Shown one piece after another: positions 10,533 to 21,948 of a DNA stretch of 64,000 nucleotides. Each line of letters opens with the position of its first letter. Positions within the stretch are counted from its first letter, which is position 1. The translations under genes were made by a program, and so were the position numbers. Source of the stretch: Luteimonas vadosa (GTDB lineage: Bacteria; Pseudomonadota; Gammaproteobacteria; Xanthomonadales; Xanthomonadaceae). Location: the NCBI RefSeq assembly GCF_039543545.1, contig NZ_BAABJY010000002.1, positions 310,001 through 374,000 of the forward strand, read 5' to 3'. Below the pieces are notes generated by a model. The model was not told the DNA's origin, did not search any database, and worked only from the letters and a program-made list of their open reading frames with translations.

Positions 10533-10802
10533 TCAGGCGGCCTTCAGCGCCTTGATCCGTGCGGTCAGGCGGCTCTTGTGGCGGGCGGCCTTGTTGCGGT
10601 GGATCAGGCCACGGGCACTGAATCGGTCGAGCAGCGGCTGGGCGGTGTTGAAGGCTTCCTGCGCCGCGGCGGCGTCGTTGGCGTCGAGCGCCTTGAGCAC
10701 TTTCTTGACGGCGGTGCGCAGCTGCGAACGCTGGCTGTTGTTGCGCAGGTTGCGCACGACGGCCTGCTTGGCGCGCTTCTTGGCGGACTTGATGTTGGCC
10801 AC
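10533..10802 (-). CDS. rpsT: 30S ribosomal protein S20
   Basis: An 89-residue S20 starting (M)ANIKSAKKRAKQ, with the all-helical, Lys/Arg/Ala-rich sequence of the family; it binds 16S rRNA in the 30S body. The start codon is GTG (10802), with AGGA about 7 nt upstream. E. coli rpsT also uses a weak start (UUG) that takes part in autogenous control, so the non-AUG start may be functional here too. It is divergent from murJ. Confidence 0.97.
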   Translation of the reverse strand: MANIKSAKKRAKQAVVRNLRNNSQRSQLRTAVKKVLKALDANDAAAAQEAFNTAQPLLDRFSARGLIHRNKAARHKSRLTARIKALKAA

Positions 10803-10912
10803 GATGGGATCCTGGAATCTGGTGTAGGAATGGGGTCTGGGTCAATCCAGCAGGAAAGTATGGCGGATTCAGGGACTTGGGTCAACAATCCCGGCGCCGT
10901 GGGGCGGGCTGC

Positions 10913-12541
10913 GTGAGCAATCCCGACCTCGACCCGCCCCGGCTCGAGCCATCCGCCGGCAGCCCCGGCGGCGGCCCGGGGCCGGTTCGAACCGGCTTGC
11001 TGCGTTCCACCGTGGTCTTCAGCGGCATGACCCTGCTCTCCCGGATCGCCGGATTCGTGCGGGACATGCTGCAGGCGACCCTGTTCGGGACCGGCGGGGC
11101 GATGAGCGCCTTCATCGTCGCCTACCGGATCCCCAACTTCCTGCGCCGGGTGTTCGCCGAGGGTTCGATGGCGATGGCCTTCGTCCCCGTCCTCAACGAA
11201 ATCCGGGAGCGCGGCGACAAGGCCGCGTTGAAGGATTTCATCGACCACATGGCCGGTGCGCTCTGCGCCGTGGTGCTGGTGGTCTGCGGCCTGGGGGTCC
11301 TGTTCGCGCCGGCGATCACCGGACTGTTCGCGGCCGGCTGGCTGGACGAGCCCGAGAAGTTCGCTCTGACCGCGCACATGCTGCGGATCACCTTCCCGTA
11401 TCTGCTGTTCATTTCGATGATGTCCCTGGCGGCATCGATCCTGAACAGCACGGGACGGTTCGGCTTGCCCGCGTTCACCCCGGTGCTGCACAACCTGACG
11501 ATGATCGCGGCCATGTTCTGGCTGGCTCCGCGCTTCGCGGTGCCGCCGGTGGGCCTGGCGTGGGGCGTTCTGATCGCGGGATTCCTGCAGTTGGCCCTGC
11601 TGTGGCCGGCGCTGGGCCGGTTGGGTTTGCGGCCCACGCTGAAGCTGGGGTTCGCGCATGGGGAAGTCCGCAAGGTTGCGCGCCTGATGTTGCCGACCCT
11701 GTTTTCCTCGTCCGTGGCGCAGGTCAACCTGCTGGTCGGCACGGCATTCGCTGCCCTGCTGGTCGACGGCAGCGTGGACTGGCTCTACTACTCGGACCGG
11801 CTCATCGAGTTTCCCCTGGGGTTGTTCGGGGTCGCGCTCGGCACCGTCATCCTGCCGCACCTGTCGCGCCGGCACGCCGCCTCCGACGCCACCGGTTACA
11901 GCCAGTCTGTGGATTGGGCCATGCGAATGGCCCTGCTCGCAGGCGTGCCCGCAGGGCTTGGCCTGTTGCTGCTGGCCGAGCCCATCACCGCCACCGTCTA
12001 CAACTACGGGCAATTCACGGCATTCGATACCCGCATGGCGGCGATCAGCCTCACGGCGATGAGCATCGGCATCCCGGCGTTCATGTTGAGCAAGGTGCTG
12101 GCGCCTGCGTTCTACGCACGGCAGGACACCCGCACGCCCATGCGCGCGGCGATCTACACCGTGGTCGTCAACGTGCTGCTGACCGCCGGCCTGACCACGC
12201 CGCTGTGGTTGAGCGGCACCACTGGCGCGCATGGCGGCATCGCGCTGGCAACCGCGTTGGCGGGCATCGTCAACGCATGGCTCCTCTGGCGGTACCTGCT
12301 GCGCGGCGGCCTGCATCGCCCCGGGCCCGGCTGGGGACGCTTCTGGTTACGGCTGGGCATCGCCTGCCTGGCGATGGCCGTGGCGGTACTGGGCTTGCGG
12401 CTGTGGATCGGCGAATGGACCTCGATCGCCGGCGTGCCGGAGCGCGTGGGATGGCTGCTGGTGACGATCGCGTCGGGCGCGGGCGTGTACGCGTTGGCCT
12501 TGCTGGCCATGGGGCTGCGCCCGCGCGACCTGCGGCATTGA
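10913..12541 (+). CDS. murJ: Lipid II flippase MurJ
   Basis: A protein of about 542 residues with around 14 hydrophobic segments, in the MOP-superfamily MurJ arrangement. It flips lipid II across the inner membrane for peptidoglycan synthesis. Recognisable family segments are SGMTLLSRIAGFVRDML near the N-terminus, FLRRVFAEGS, and an Arg in the first helices. GTG 10913 is chosen because family similarity begins at LLRSTVVFSG a little downstream; a TTG at 10877 would add 12 residues. It stands first in the run murJ-ribF-ileS-lspA-ispH. Confidence 0.94.
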   Translation: MSNPDLDPPRLEPSAGSPGGGPGPVRTGLLRSTVVFSGMTLLSRIAGFVRDMLQATLFGTGGAMSAFIVAYRIPNFLRRVFAEGSMAMAFVPVLNEIRERGDKAALKDFIDHMAGALCAVVLVVCGLGVLFAPAITGLFAAGWLDEPEKFALTAHMLRITFPYLLFISMMSLAASILNSTGRFGLPAFTPVLHNLTMIAAMFWLAPRFAVPPVGLAWGVLIAGFLQLALLWPALGRLGLRPTLKLGFAHGEVRKVARLMLPTLFSSSVAQVNLLVGTAFAALLVDGSVDWLYYSDRLIEFPLGLFGVALGTVILPHLSRRHAASDATGYSQSVDWAMRMALLAGVPAGLGLLLLAEPITATVYNYGQFTAFDTRMAAISLTAMSIGIPAFMLSKVLAPAFYARQDTRTPMRAAIYTVVVNVLLTAGLTTPLWLSGTTGAHGGIALATALAGIVNAWLLWRYLLRGGLHRPGPGWGRFWLRLGIACLAMAVAVLGLRLWIGEWTSIAGVPERVGWLLVTIASGAGVYALALLAMGLRPRDLRH

Positions 12542-12668
12542 TTCGCGGCGCGCATGCCGGCAGGCGGTGGTCCCCGCCGGTGGCGGGCGCGCCGCGCCGC
12601 TATACTTCCGCGTCCTTCTCGATGCGGAGAACCGTCGCGCCCGGCGCGTTCTTCATCCCAGAGCGTTC

Positions 12669-13639
12669 ATGAGCAGGCCCAGTCACCGGCCCGACAACAC
12701 GTTGTTCCGCGACGCCGAAGGCGGGCTCCTGTGCCCCCGGGGCAGCGTCGTGTGCATCGGTGCGTTCGATGGCCTCCACCTGGGTCATCGCGCCCTCGTC
12801 CGGCATGCCGCCATGCGAGGGCGTGAGCTGGGGTTGCCGGTGGTCGCCTTGAGCTTCGAGCCCTTGCCGCGTGAATTCTTCGCGCCCGACGCGCCGCCAC
12901 CGCGACTGACGCTGCCGCGCGCCAAGTACGAGGGCCTGCGCGGCCTGGGCGCCGACCTTGTCGGCCTGCTGCGTTTCGATGCGGCGATGGCGGCGATGGC
13001 GCCCGAGCGCTTCATCGAGGCTGTCCTGGTCCAGCGCCTCGCGACCCGCGAGGTCCACGTGGGGCCCGGGTTCCGGTTCGGCCACCGGCGCGCGGGCGAC
13101 CTCGCCACGCTGCAGCGGGAGGGCCACCGGCATGGCTTCGTCGCCGGCGAAATCGAGCCGGTACTGCTGGAGGGAGAACGCGTCTCCAGCACGCGCATCC
13201 GCGCTGCGCTGCAGGACGGCCGCTTCGACGCCGCCGCCCGCCTGCTCGGGCGTCCGTACGCGATCGGCGGCACGGTGGTCCATGGCCGCCAGCTGGGGCG
13301 CAAGCTGGGCTATCCCACCGCGAACCTGCGTTTTGGCGACAAGACGCCTCCACTGCGCGGCATCTACGCCTCACGCGTGCATGGCGTCGGCGACACGCCA
13401 TGGCCGGCAGTGTCGAGTTTCGGCACCCGGCCGACGATCGGCGGGGTGGAGCCATTGCTCGAGGCGCACCTGTTCGACTTCGATGGCGACCTTTACGGGC
13501 GGCGCATCGAGGTCGAGTTCGTCGCCAGGCTGCGCGACGAACGGAAATTCGACGACCTGCCGGCCCTGGTCGCGCAGATGGACCGCGACGCCGCCCAGGC
13601 GCGTGGAATACTGAAGCATCCAGCCCAGCGAGCGAGCGC

Positions 13640-13643
<4 letters not shown>
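12669..13643 (+). CDS. ribF: Bifunctional riboflavin kinase / FAD synthetase
   Basis: A 324-residue RibF that makes FMN and FAD from riboflavin. The N-terminal nucleotidyltransferase domain holds GAFDGLHLGH and SSTRIR. The C-terminal flavokinase domain holds GRKLGYPTANL with the PTAN motif and a terminal FDGDLYG...RDERKF. ATG 12669 gives the usual length. A TATACT -10 at 12601-12606 may start transcription here. Its stop overlaps the ileS GTG (GTGA), so the two are translationally coupled. Confidence 0.95.
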
Positions 13644-16504
<2,861 letters not shown>

Positions 16505-16604
16505 TCGCAGGCTTCCCGTGGCCGCTCGACGGTCGGCTCCGTGCCACGCGCCCCTTGCCGGCCCTGGCGCCCGGGGTGGCGTCCCGCGATAGGCAGGGGG
16601 AACG

Positions 16605-17147
16605 ATGATGGATGCGCATCGTGCAACGGGGCGCAACGCCCTTGCCTGGCTGCTGTTGTCCGCCGTCGTAGTCGTGCTCGACCAGCTGAGCAAGCGTTGG
16701 GTGCTGTCCAGCTTGCCGGAATACCAGCCCGTGGTCGTGGTGGAGGGCTTCTGGAACTGGTATCGCACCTACAACACCGGTGCGGCCTTCAGCTTCCTCA
16801 GCGATGCCGGCGGCTGGCAGACCTGGTTCTTCACCCTTCTGGCCATCGGGATCTGCACCTTGCTCACGGTGTGGCTGGCCCGCACGCCCCGCGGGGACTG
16901 GCGCACGGCGTTGCCGTTCGCCCTGGTCGTCGGCGGCGCGATCGGCAACGTCATCGACCGCCTGGTCCACGGGCACGTGATCGATTTCATCCAGTGGCAC
17001 TGGCGGGATTACTACTGGCCCGCGTTCAACATCGCCGATTCGGCGATCGTCGGCGGTGCCATCGGCATCGTCCTGTTCGGCCTGTTGCAGGGCCGGGAAG
17101 GCCATGCGCCGCCACCGGGCGGCGGACGCCCCGGACCCGAGGGGTAG
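16605..17147 (+). CDS. lspA: Lipoprotein signal peptidase II
   Basis: A 180-residue inner-membrane aspartyl protease with four hydrophobic segments that cleaves prolipoproteins at the lipobox. The two catalytic aspartates lie in GNVIDRLVHGHVIDF and FNIADSAI, with the conserved N-Y-N-T-G-A-A-F-S-F loop after helix 1 (TYNTGAAFSF). A GGGGGAACG ribosome site precedes tandem ATGs at 16605 and 16608. Clients in this window include the DUF1684 and BamC-like lipoproteins. Confidence 0.95.
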   Translation: MMDAHRATGRNALAWLLLSAVVVVLDQLSKRWVLSSLPEYQPVVVVEGFWNWYRTYNTGAAFSFLSDAGGWQTWFFTLLAIGICTLLTVWLARTPRGDWRTALPFALVVGGAIGNVIDRLVHGHVIDFIQWHWRDYYWPAFNIADSAIVGGAIGIVLFGLLQGREGHAPPPGGGRPGPEG

Positions 17148-17157
17148 ACTAGCGGCC

Positions 17158-18108
17158 ATGGACATCGTCCTCGCCAACCCCCGCGGCTTCTGCGCCGGCG
17201 TCGACCGTGCGATCGAGATCGTCAAGCGCGCGCTGGAGACCCTTGGCGCGCCGATCTACGTGCGGCACGAGGTCGTCCACAATCGTTTCGTGGTCGAGGA
17301 CCTGAAGGCCCGCGGCGCCGTGTTCGTGGAGGAACTCGACGAGGTGCCCGACGGCGCCACGGTGATCTTCAGCGCGCACGGCGTCTCGCAGGCGGTCCGC
17401 AACGAGGCCGCGCGCCGGGAGCTGAAGGTCTTCGACGCCACCTGCCCATTGGTGACCAAGGTGCACCTGGAAGTCGCGCGCCATTGCCGCGCCGGCCGTG
17501 ACGTGGTGCTGATCGGCCATGCCGGCCACCCCGAGGTCGAGGGCACGATGGGCCAATGGAACCGCGAGCGCGGGCGCGGCCGCATCTACCTCGTCGAGGA
17601 CGTCGCCGACGTGGCCGCGCTGGACGTCGACCAGCCCGGGAACCTCGCCTACACCACGCAGACGACGCTGTCGGTCGACGATACCCGGGGCGTGATCGAC
17701 GCCTTGCGCGAACGCTTCCCCGCGATCCAGGGACCGAAGAACGATGACATCTGCTATGCCACGCAGAACCGGCAGGACGCGGTTCGCCAGCTGGCCGGCC
17801 ATTGCGACCTGGTCCTGGTCGTGGGCTCGCCGAACAGTTCGAATTCGAATCGCCTGCGCGAGCTGGCGGAGCGCGATGGCGTCGAGGCCTACCTCGTCGA
17901 CGGCGCGGAGGATATCGATCCGCAGTGGCTGCGGGGACGCCGCCACATCGGCGTGACGGCGGGGGCCTCGGCACCGGACGTGCTGGTGCGCGGCGTGCTC
18001 GACCGACTGCAGGCGCTGGGTGCGGACGGGGTGCGCGAACTGGCTGGCGAACCGGAGAACATGGTATTCGCGCTACCCAAGGAGCTTCGGGTCCGCCTGG
18101 TGGATTGA
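17158..18108 (+). CDS. ispH: 4-hydroxy-3-methylbut-2-enyl diphosphate reductase
   Basis: A 316-residue IspH, the Fe-S enzyme of the last MEP-pathway step, giving IPP and DMAPP. Cluster ligands are the cysteines in NPRGFCAGVDR (Cys12), DATCPLV and DDICYATQNRQ. GHPEVEGTMGQ carries the catalytic Glu, and TQTTLS is conserved. It lies 10 nt after lspA. A -10-like TAGACT (17145-17150) ends 7 nt before the ATG and no Shine-Dalgarno is evident, so an additional leaderless transcript is plausible. Confidence 0.96.
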   Translation: MDIVLANPRGFCAGVDRAIEIVKRALETLGAPIYVRHEVVHNRFVVEDLKARGAVFVEELDEVPDGATVIFSAHGVSQAVRNEAARRELKVFDATCPLVTKVHLEVARHCRAGRDVVLIGHAGHPEVEGTMGQWNRERGRGRIYLVEDVADVAALDVDQPGNLAYTTQTTLSVDDTRGVIDALRERFPAIQGPKNDDICYATQNRQDAVRQLAGHCDLVLVVGSPNSSNSNRLRELAERDGVEAYLVDGAEDIDPQWLRGRRHIGVTAGASAPDVLVRGVLDRLQALGADGVRELAGEPENMVFALPKELRVRLVD

Positions 18109-18129
18109 TGCCCCAGGCATCCACGGTGG

Positions 18130-18966
18130 ATGCACCGGCCCCTGACGACGATGCGCGCACCCCTCGATCTCCAAGGTTCACTGGTCTACCTGCTGGCCCG
18201 GCTCAATCCCTTCGGCGAGCAGGCGTGGGCCCTGCACCGCGCCACCGGACTCCGCTTTCGGGTGAACGTCAGGGACGTGGTCGGACGCACGATCCTGCGC
18301 CGAACCGCCTACGAACCGGACCTCACGGCCTGGCTGCTGGCGGGCCTGGGCGGCGACGAGCCGGGGGTTTTCGTCGACGTGGGGGCGAATATCGGCTGGT
18401 TTTCGCTGCAGGCCGCGCGCTGCGGAGGCGTCTCGCGCGTGCTCGCGGTCGAACCCGACGCCGGCAACCAGCAGCTGCTGCAGGCGAACATCGAGCGCAA
18501 CGGCCTCGGTGGGCGCATCGAAGCCGTCGCCTGTGCCGCCGGCGCGGAACCCGGATTGGCGCGGCTGCACCGGTACAAGGCTTCGAACCGGGGGCGCCAT
18601 TCCCTGCTGGTGCAGCATGGACAAGGAAGCAGCTGGGTCCCGGTCGAGCGGGTGGACACGCTGCTGGTTCGGCTCGGGCTGGGCGAGGCACCGATCGCGG
18701 CCATCAAGGTCGACGTGGAGGGCTACGAGCCCTGGGTCCTGGCCGGTGCGGAGAGGGCTTTGGCACGTTGCGAGGCGCTGCTGGTCGAACTGTCCCCGGA
18801 CATGACCCGTGCCGGCGGGTCGGGGCTCGAGGCCATGCTGGACGCGATCGCCGGGGCGGGCTTCGTGCCGCAAATATGGGATGTGTCGCCAGCGGCACCG
18901 AGTTGGCGGGAGGTCCGAGACTGCGCGCGGCAGGCGACCGTCGGATTCCGCCGTGGAGCGGCCTGA
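18130..18966 (+). CDS. FkbM family SAM-dependent methyltransferase
   Basis: A 278-residue protein with a Rossmann methyltransferase fold of the FkbM family. It shows the SAM motif FVDVGANIGWFS, the acidic strand end VLAVEPD, and the FkbM hallmark IKVDVEGYE. Members O-methylate sugars or polyketides. No glycosyltransferase or secondary-metabolite gene lies nearby, so its acceptor is unknown. ATG 18130 follows GGTGG; ATG 18151 is an alternative. It sits between ispH and tRNA-Thr. Confidence 0.82.
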   Translation: MHRPLTTMRAPLDLQGSLVYLLARLNPFGEQAWALHRATGLRFRVNVRDVVGRTILRRTAYEPDLTAWLLAGLGGDEPGVFVDVGANIGWFSLQAARCGGVSRVLAVEPDAGNQQLLQANIERNGLGGRIEAVACAAGAEPGLARLHRYKASNRGRHSLLVQHGQGSSWVPVERVDTLLVRLGLGEAPIAAIKVDVEGYEPWVLAGAERALARCEALLVELSPDMTRAGGSGLEAMLDAIAGAGFVPQIWDVSPAAPSWREVRDCARQATVGFRRGAA

Positions 18967-19041
18967 GCCGCTCGACACGCAATCGTTGGCAGAGCGGAAG
19001 GGCGGCGCGTGCGGGAGGCGCAGGCGGGCCGAACGCGTCGA

Positions 19042-19070
19042 TTGACCCCGTGCTGCCCCGCGCCTACCAT
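19042..19070 (+). promoter_or_regulatory. Sigma-70 promoter of tRNA-Thr
   Basis: TTGACC (19042-19047) and TACCAT (19065-19070) have a 17-bp spacer, 11 nt before the mature tRNA 5' end. Confidence 0.75.
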
Positions 19071-19081
19071 TTGCGGCCCAT

Positions 19082-19157
19082 GCCGGAATAGCTCAGTTGG
19101 TAGAGCGGCGCATTCGTAATGCGTAGGTCGTAGGTTCGATTCCTATTTCCGGCACCA
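19082..19157 (+). tRNA. tRNA-Thr (anticodon CGT)
   Basis: A 76-nt cloverleaf with acceptor GCCGGAA/TTCCGGC, D-loop AGCTCAGTTGGTAGAG, anticodon loop TTCGTAA (CGT, reads ACG), T-loop GGTTCGATTCC and an encoded CCA. It may be cotranscribed with the small gene at 19189. Confidence 0.95.
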
Positions 19158-19188
19158 TCCTCCAGCATCGGCACGAAGGGGTGTGCGT

Positions 19189-19482
19189 ATGGAGAAGATT
19201 CCCATCGAGGACCTCGCCCTGCTGGAGATCCTGCAGCGGATCGACCAAGCCATGCCGCTGCGATCCGGGGACACGGAGATCCACGAACGCCTGGTGGAAA
19301 GCGGACTGGTGGAAGTGGTCGAGGGCGGCACGTGCCTGACGCCTGCCGGTGTCGAGATGTGCAAGTCGCTGCAACACCGCCAGGCGGCCGATGCGCAGGT
19401 GGAGAAGGTGATGGACAAGCGCAACGGCGACGGAGCCGGCGCATCCACCGCGTCCGATGGCGGGAATGCCGCGTATTCCTGA
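19189..19482 (+). CDS. Hypothetical small protein, possible winged-helix
   Basis: A 97-residue protein I cannot assign. The first 65 residues look like a compact helical domain: LLEILQRIDQA, then ERLVESGLVEVVEGGTCLTPAG, which resembles the recognition helix and wing of winged-helix proteins. The rest is a polar Gly/Ala/Ser tail. AAGGGG precedes the ATG; an in-frame GTG lies two codons upstream. It lies 32 nt after tRNA-Thr and 78 nt before radA. Its length, ribosome site and codon usage support a real gene; DNA binding is only inferred from the pattern. Confidence 0.65.
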   Translation: MEKIPIEDLALLEILQRIDQAMPLRSGDTEIHERLVESGLVEVVEGGTCLTPAGVEMCKSLQHRQAADAQVEKVMDKRNGDGAGASTASDGGNAAYS

Positions 19483-19560
19483 GCGGTTGCCATCGCCCCC
19501 GTCTCGCAAGCTGCGACGGGACACTGGTAATTTGCGGGCACCTTCGCGCGAGCAACGCTG

Positions 19561-20952
19561 ATGTCGAAGTCCCAGGCGAAGAGCCGAACCGCATACGTGT
19601 GCAACGAATGCGGCGCCGATTACGGCAAGTGGCAAGGCCAATGCGGCGCCTGTGGCGCCTGGGACACCTTGTCGGGGATCGTGCTCGAAAGCGCAGCCGC
19701 GGCCAGATCGCCGGCCTCGCGCCGCAGCGGCTGGGCCGGCAAGATCGACGCTCCCGCGGTCACCGCGCTCAAGGACGTGCTTCACGACGAGAACGCTCGG
19801 GTCTCGACCGGCATCGGGGAGTTCGACCGCGTGCTTGGCGGCGGCCTCGTGGAAGGCGCCGTCGTGCTGGTCGGCGGCGATCCAGGGATCGGCAAGTCGA
19901 CGCTGCTGCTGCAGGCGGTGGCGAAGCTGGCGCCCGATTTTCCCTGCCTCTATGTCACCGGCGAGGAGTCGCTTGCCCAGGTGGCGGGTCGCGCGGCGCG
20001 CCTGGGGCTGCCGGTCGAGGGCATCAATGCGCTCGCCGAAACCGGCGTCGAGCGCATCCTGGACCAATGCGCAGAGCTGAAGCCGAGGCTGCTGGTGGCC
20101 GATTCGGTGCAGACGCTCTGGACGGAATCGGTGACCGCCGCACCCGGCTCGGTCAGCCAGGTTCGAGAGTCCGCCGCGCGCCTGGTCCGCTACGCGAAGG
20201 AAACAGGCACCGCGGTGTTCCTCGTCGGCCACGTCACCAAGGAGGGCGGGATCGCGGGCCCTCGCGTGCTAGAGCACATGGTCGATGCCGTGTTGTATTT
20301 CGAGGGCGACAGCGGCAGCCGGTTCCGGGTGTTGCGGGCGTTCAAGAACCGGTTCGGCGCGGTCAACGAGCTGGGCGTGTTCGCCATGGGCGAAAAGGGG
20401 CTAAAGGAAGTCCCGAACCCCTCGGCGATCTTCCTCTCCGGAGGCAGCGCGCGCCAACCCGGGAGTTGCGTGATGGTGACGCGCGAAGGGACGCGTCCGC
20501 TGCTGGTCGAGGTGCAGGCCCTGGTGGATGCGTCGCCGCTGTCCAATCCGCGGCGTGTCGCGGTCGGCATGGAGCAGAACCGATTGGCGATGCTGCTGGC
20601 GGTGCTGCATCGCCACGGCGGCGTGGTGGTCGGCGACCAGGATGTCTTCGTCAATGTCGTCGGCGGAATCCGAGTGCAGGAAACCGCCGCCGACCTCCCG
20701 GTCCTGCTTGCGGTGCTGTCCTCGTTGCGCGACCAGCCCCTCGCGGAGAAGACCATCGCCTTCGGCGAGGTCGGCCTGAGCGGCGAGATCCGTCCGGTGC
20801 CCAACGGCGAAGAGCGCTTGAAGGAGGCCGCGACCCACGGCTTCCGGCGCGCGATCGTATCCAAGGCGAACGCGCCCCGGAACGGAAGTTTCCCGGGGCT
20901 CGAGGTCGTCGCCGTGGAACGGCTGGCGGATGCCCTGGACGCGGCGTGCTGA
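19561..20952 (+). CDS. radA: DNA repair protein RadA
   Basis: A 463-residue RadA/Sms, a RecA-like helicase for branch migration in recombinational repair. The N-terminal C4 zinc finger is C14, C17, C28 and C31 (CNECG...CGACG). Walker A is GGDPGIGKST, the RadA-specific KNRFG motif is in FKNRFGAVNELG, and a C-terminal Lon-like domain follows (EIRPVPNGEERLKEA). The length matches E. coli RadA (460). It is convergent with ypjD. Confidence 0.97.
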   Translation: MSKSQAKSRTAYVCNECGADYGKWQGQCGACGAWDTLSGIVLESAAAARSPASRRSGWAGKIDAPAVTALKDVLHDENARVSTGIGEFDRVLGGGLVEGAVVLVGGDPGIGKSTLLLQAVAKLAPDFPCLYVTGEESLAQVAGRAARLGLPVEGINALAETGVERILDQCAELKPRLLVADSVQTLWTESVTAAPGSVSQVRESAARLVRYAKETGTAVFLVGHVTKEGGIAGPRVLEHMVDAVLYFEGDSGSRFRVLRAFKNRFGAVNELGVFAMGEKGLKEVPNPSAIFLSGGSARQPGSCVMVTREGTRPLLVEVQALVDASPLSNPRRVAVGMEQNRLAMLLAVLHRHGGVVVGDQDVFVNVVGGIRVQETAADLPVLLAVLSSLRDQPLAEKTIAFGEVGLSGEIRPVPNGEERLKEAATHGFRRAIVSKANAPRNGSFPGLEVVAVERLADALDAAC

Positions 20953-21029
20953 CGAACATCTCTGTTGGGGGGCAGGAAGCGCGCCTCGCGCGTCATCCAG
21001 CCTGCACGTACGAGGGTTTCGACGTCCTG

Positions 21030-21818
21030 TCAGCTGCGGCCCAGCACCAGTTCCAGCACGAACTTGCTGCCGAAGAAGGCCAGAACCAGAAGCGTCATCG
21101 CCACCAGCGTCCAGCGCACCGCCACCGCGCCGCGCCATCCCAGGCGCCAGCGCCCGAGTAGCAGCCCGCCGAACGCCAGCCACGAAAGCACGCTGAGCGC
21201 GGTCTTGTGCACCAGGTGCTGCGCGAACAGGTCCTCGACGAACACCACGCCCGTCAGCAGGGTCGCCGTGAGCAGGGCGAACCCGACGGCGATGGTGCGG
21301 AACAGCAGCGATTCCAGTTCGGTGAGTGGCGGCAGGGCGCGCAACCAGCCGTGGATCCGGCGCCGCCGCAGCGCCCGCTCCTGCAGCCACAACATCATCG
21401 CCAGCAGCGCGGCGATGGCCAATGTCGCGTAGGCCAGCAGGGCGCACCACGCATGCAGTTGCAGCTGCCAGGCAAGGTCCTCCGGCGCGCTGTGGCCAGC
21501 GTTGGCATAGGCGAGCAGCGCGGACGCCGCCAACGGAAACACGACGACGCCCAGCGGCGCCATCCTGCCGCGGGCGCCCACGAGCAGGGTGAGCAGCGCC
21601 ATCCCGAGGGACACCAGCGAGAGCGCGGCGAAGAAGTGCAGGTCGGCACCCTGCGCCGCCCGCCAGGCAACCACGTGGTAACCGCCATGCAGGGCCGTTC
21701 CGGCGAACGCGGGCGCGTGCCATGGCTGGAACCCGCGTTGCGTCGCGACGCCGACGCCGCGCACCAGCAGCAGGACGGCGGCGAGGTAGCAAAGGCCGGC
21801 GATGAGAACGATTGTCAT
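21030..21818 (-). CDS. ypjD: YpjD/CcsA-type inner membrane protein
   Basis: A 262-residue membrane protein with about eight hydrophobic segments and the cytochrome c assembly (CcsA/HemX-like) fold. Histidines in ALHGGYHVVAW, LQLHAWCALLAYA and HKTALSVLSWLAF are candidate heme ligands. The gene is divergent from ffh, the arrangement of E. coli ypjD-ffh, which supports orthology. The function is not firmly known; roles in heme or ion handling have been proposed for relatives. ATG 21818 gives a hydrophobic N-terminus at once (MTIVLIAGLCYLAAVLLL). Confidence 0.85.
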   Translation of the reverse strand: MTIVLIAGLCYLAAVLLLVRGVGVATQRGFQPWHAPAFAGTALHGGYHVVAWRAAQGADLHFFAALSLVSLGMALLTLLVGARGRMAPLGVVVFPLAASALLAYANAGHSAPEDLAWQLQLHAWCALLAYATLAIAALLAMMLWLQERALRRRRIHGWLRALPPLTELESLLFRTIAVGFALLTATLLTGVVFVEDLFAQHLVHKTALSVLSWLAFGGLLLGRWRLGWRGAVAVRWTLVAMTLLVLAFFGSKFVLELVLGRS

Positions 21819-21913
21819 CGCTGGAGTGTCGCATAGCCCGGGGCTGGTGGACCGCTGTTCGATGCCCATGCGTCGCTTGCCGCCGGCGGATCCGGGCCGG
21901 AGGTGCCGGCCGC

Positions 21914-21919
21914 TATAAT
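21914..21919 (+). promoter_or_regulatory. -10 element of ffh
   Basis: A consensus TATAAT 29 nt before the ffh ATG; no recognisable -35 at 16-18 bp. Confidence 0.6.
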
Positions 21920-21948
21920 CCACGCCCCCTCCTTGCCCGTGGAACCGC

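Noticed and set aside
10604..12316. Long antisense open frame of about 570 codons opposite murJ
   Set aside because: Gln/Arg/His/Gly-rich composition typical of the antisense of high-GC genes; it crosses rpsT and murJ, both firmly identified.
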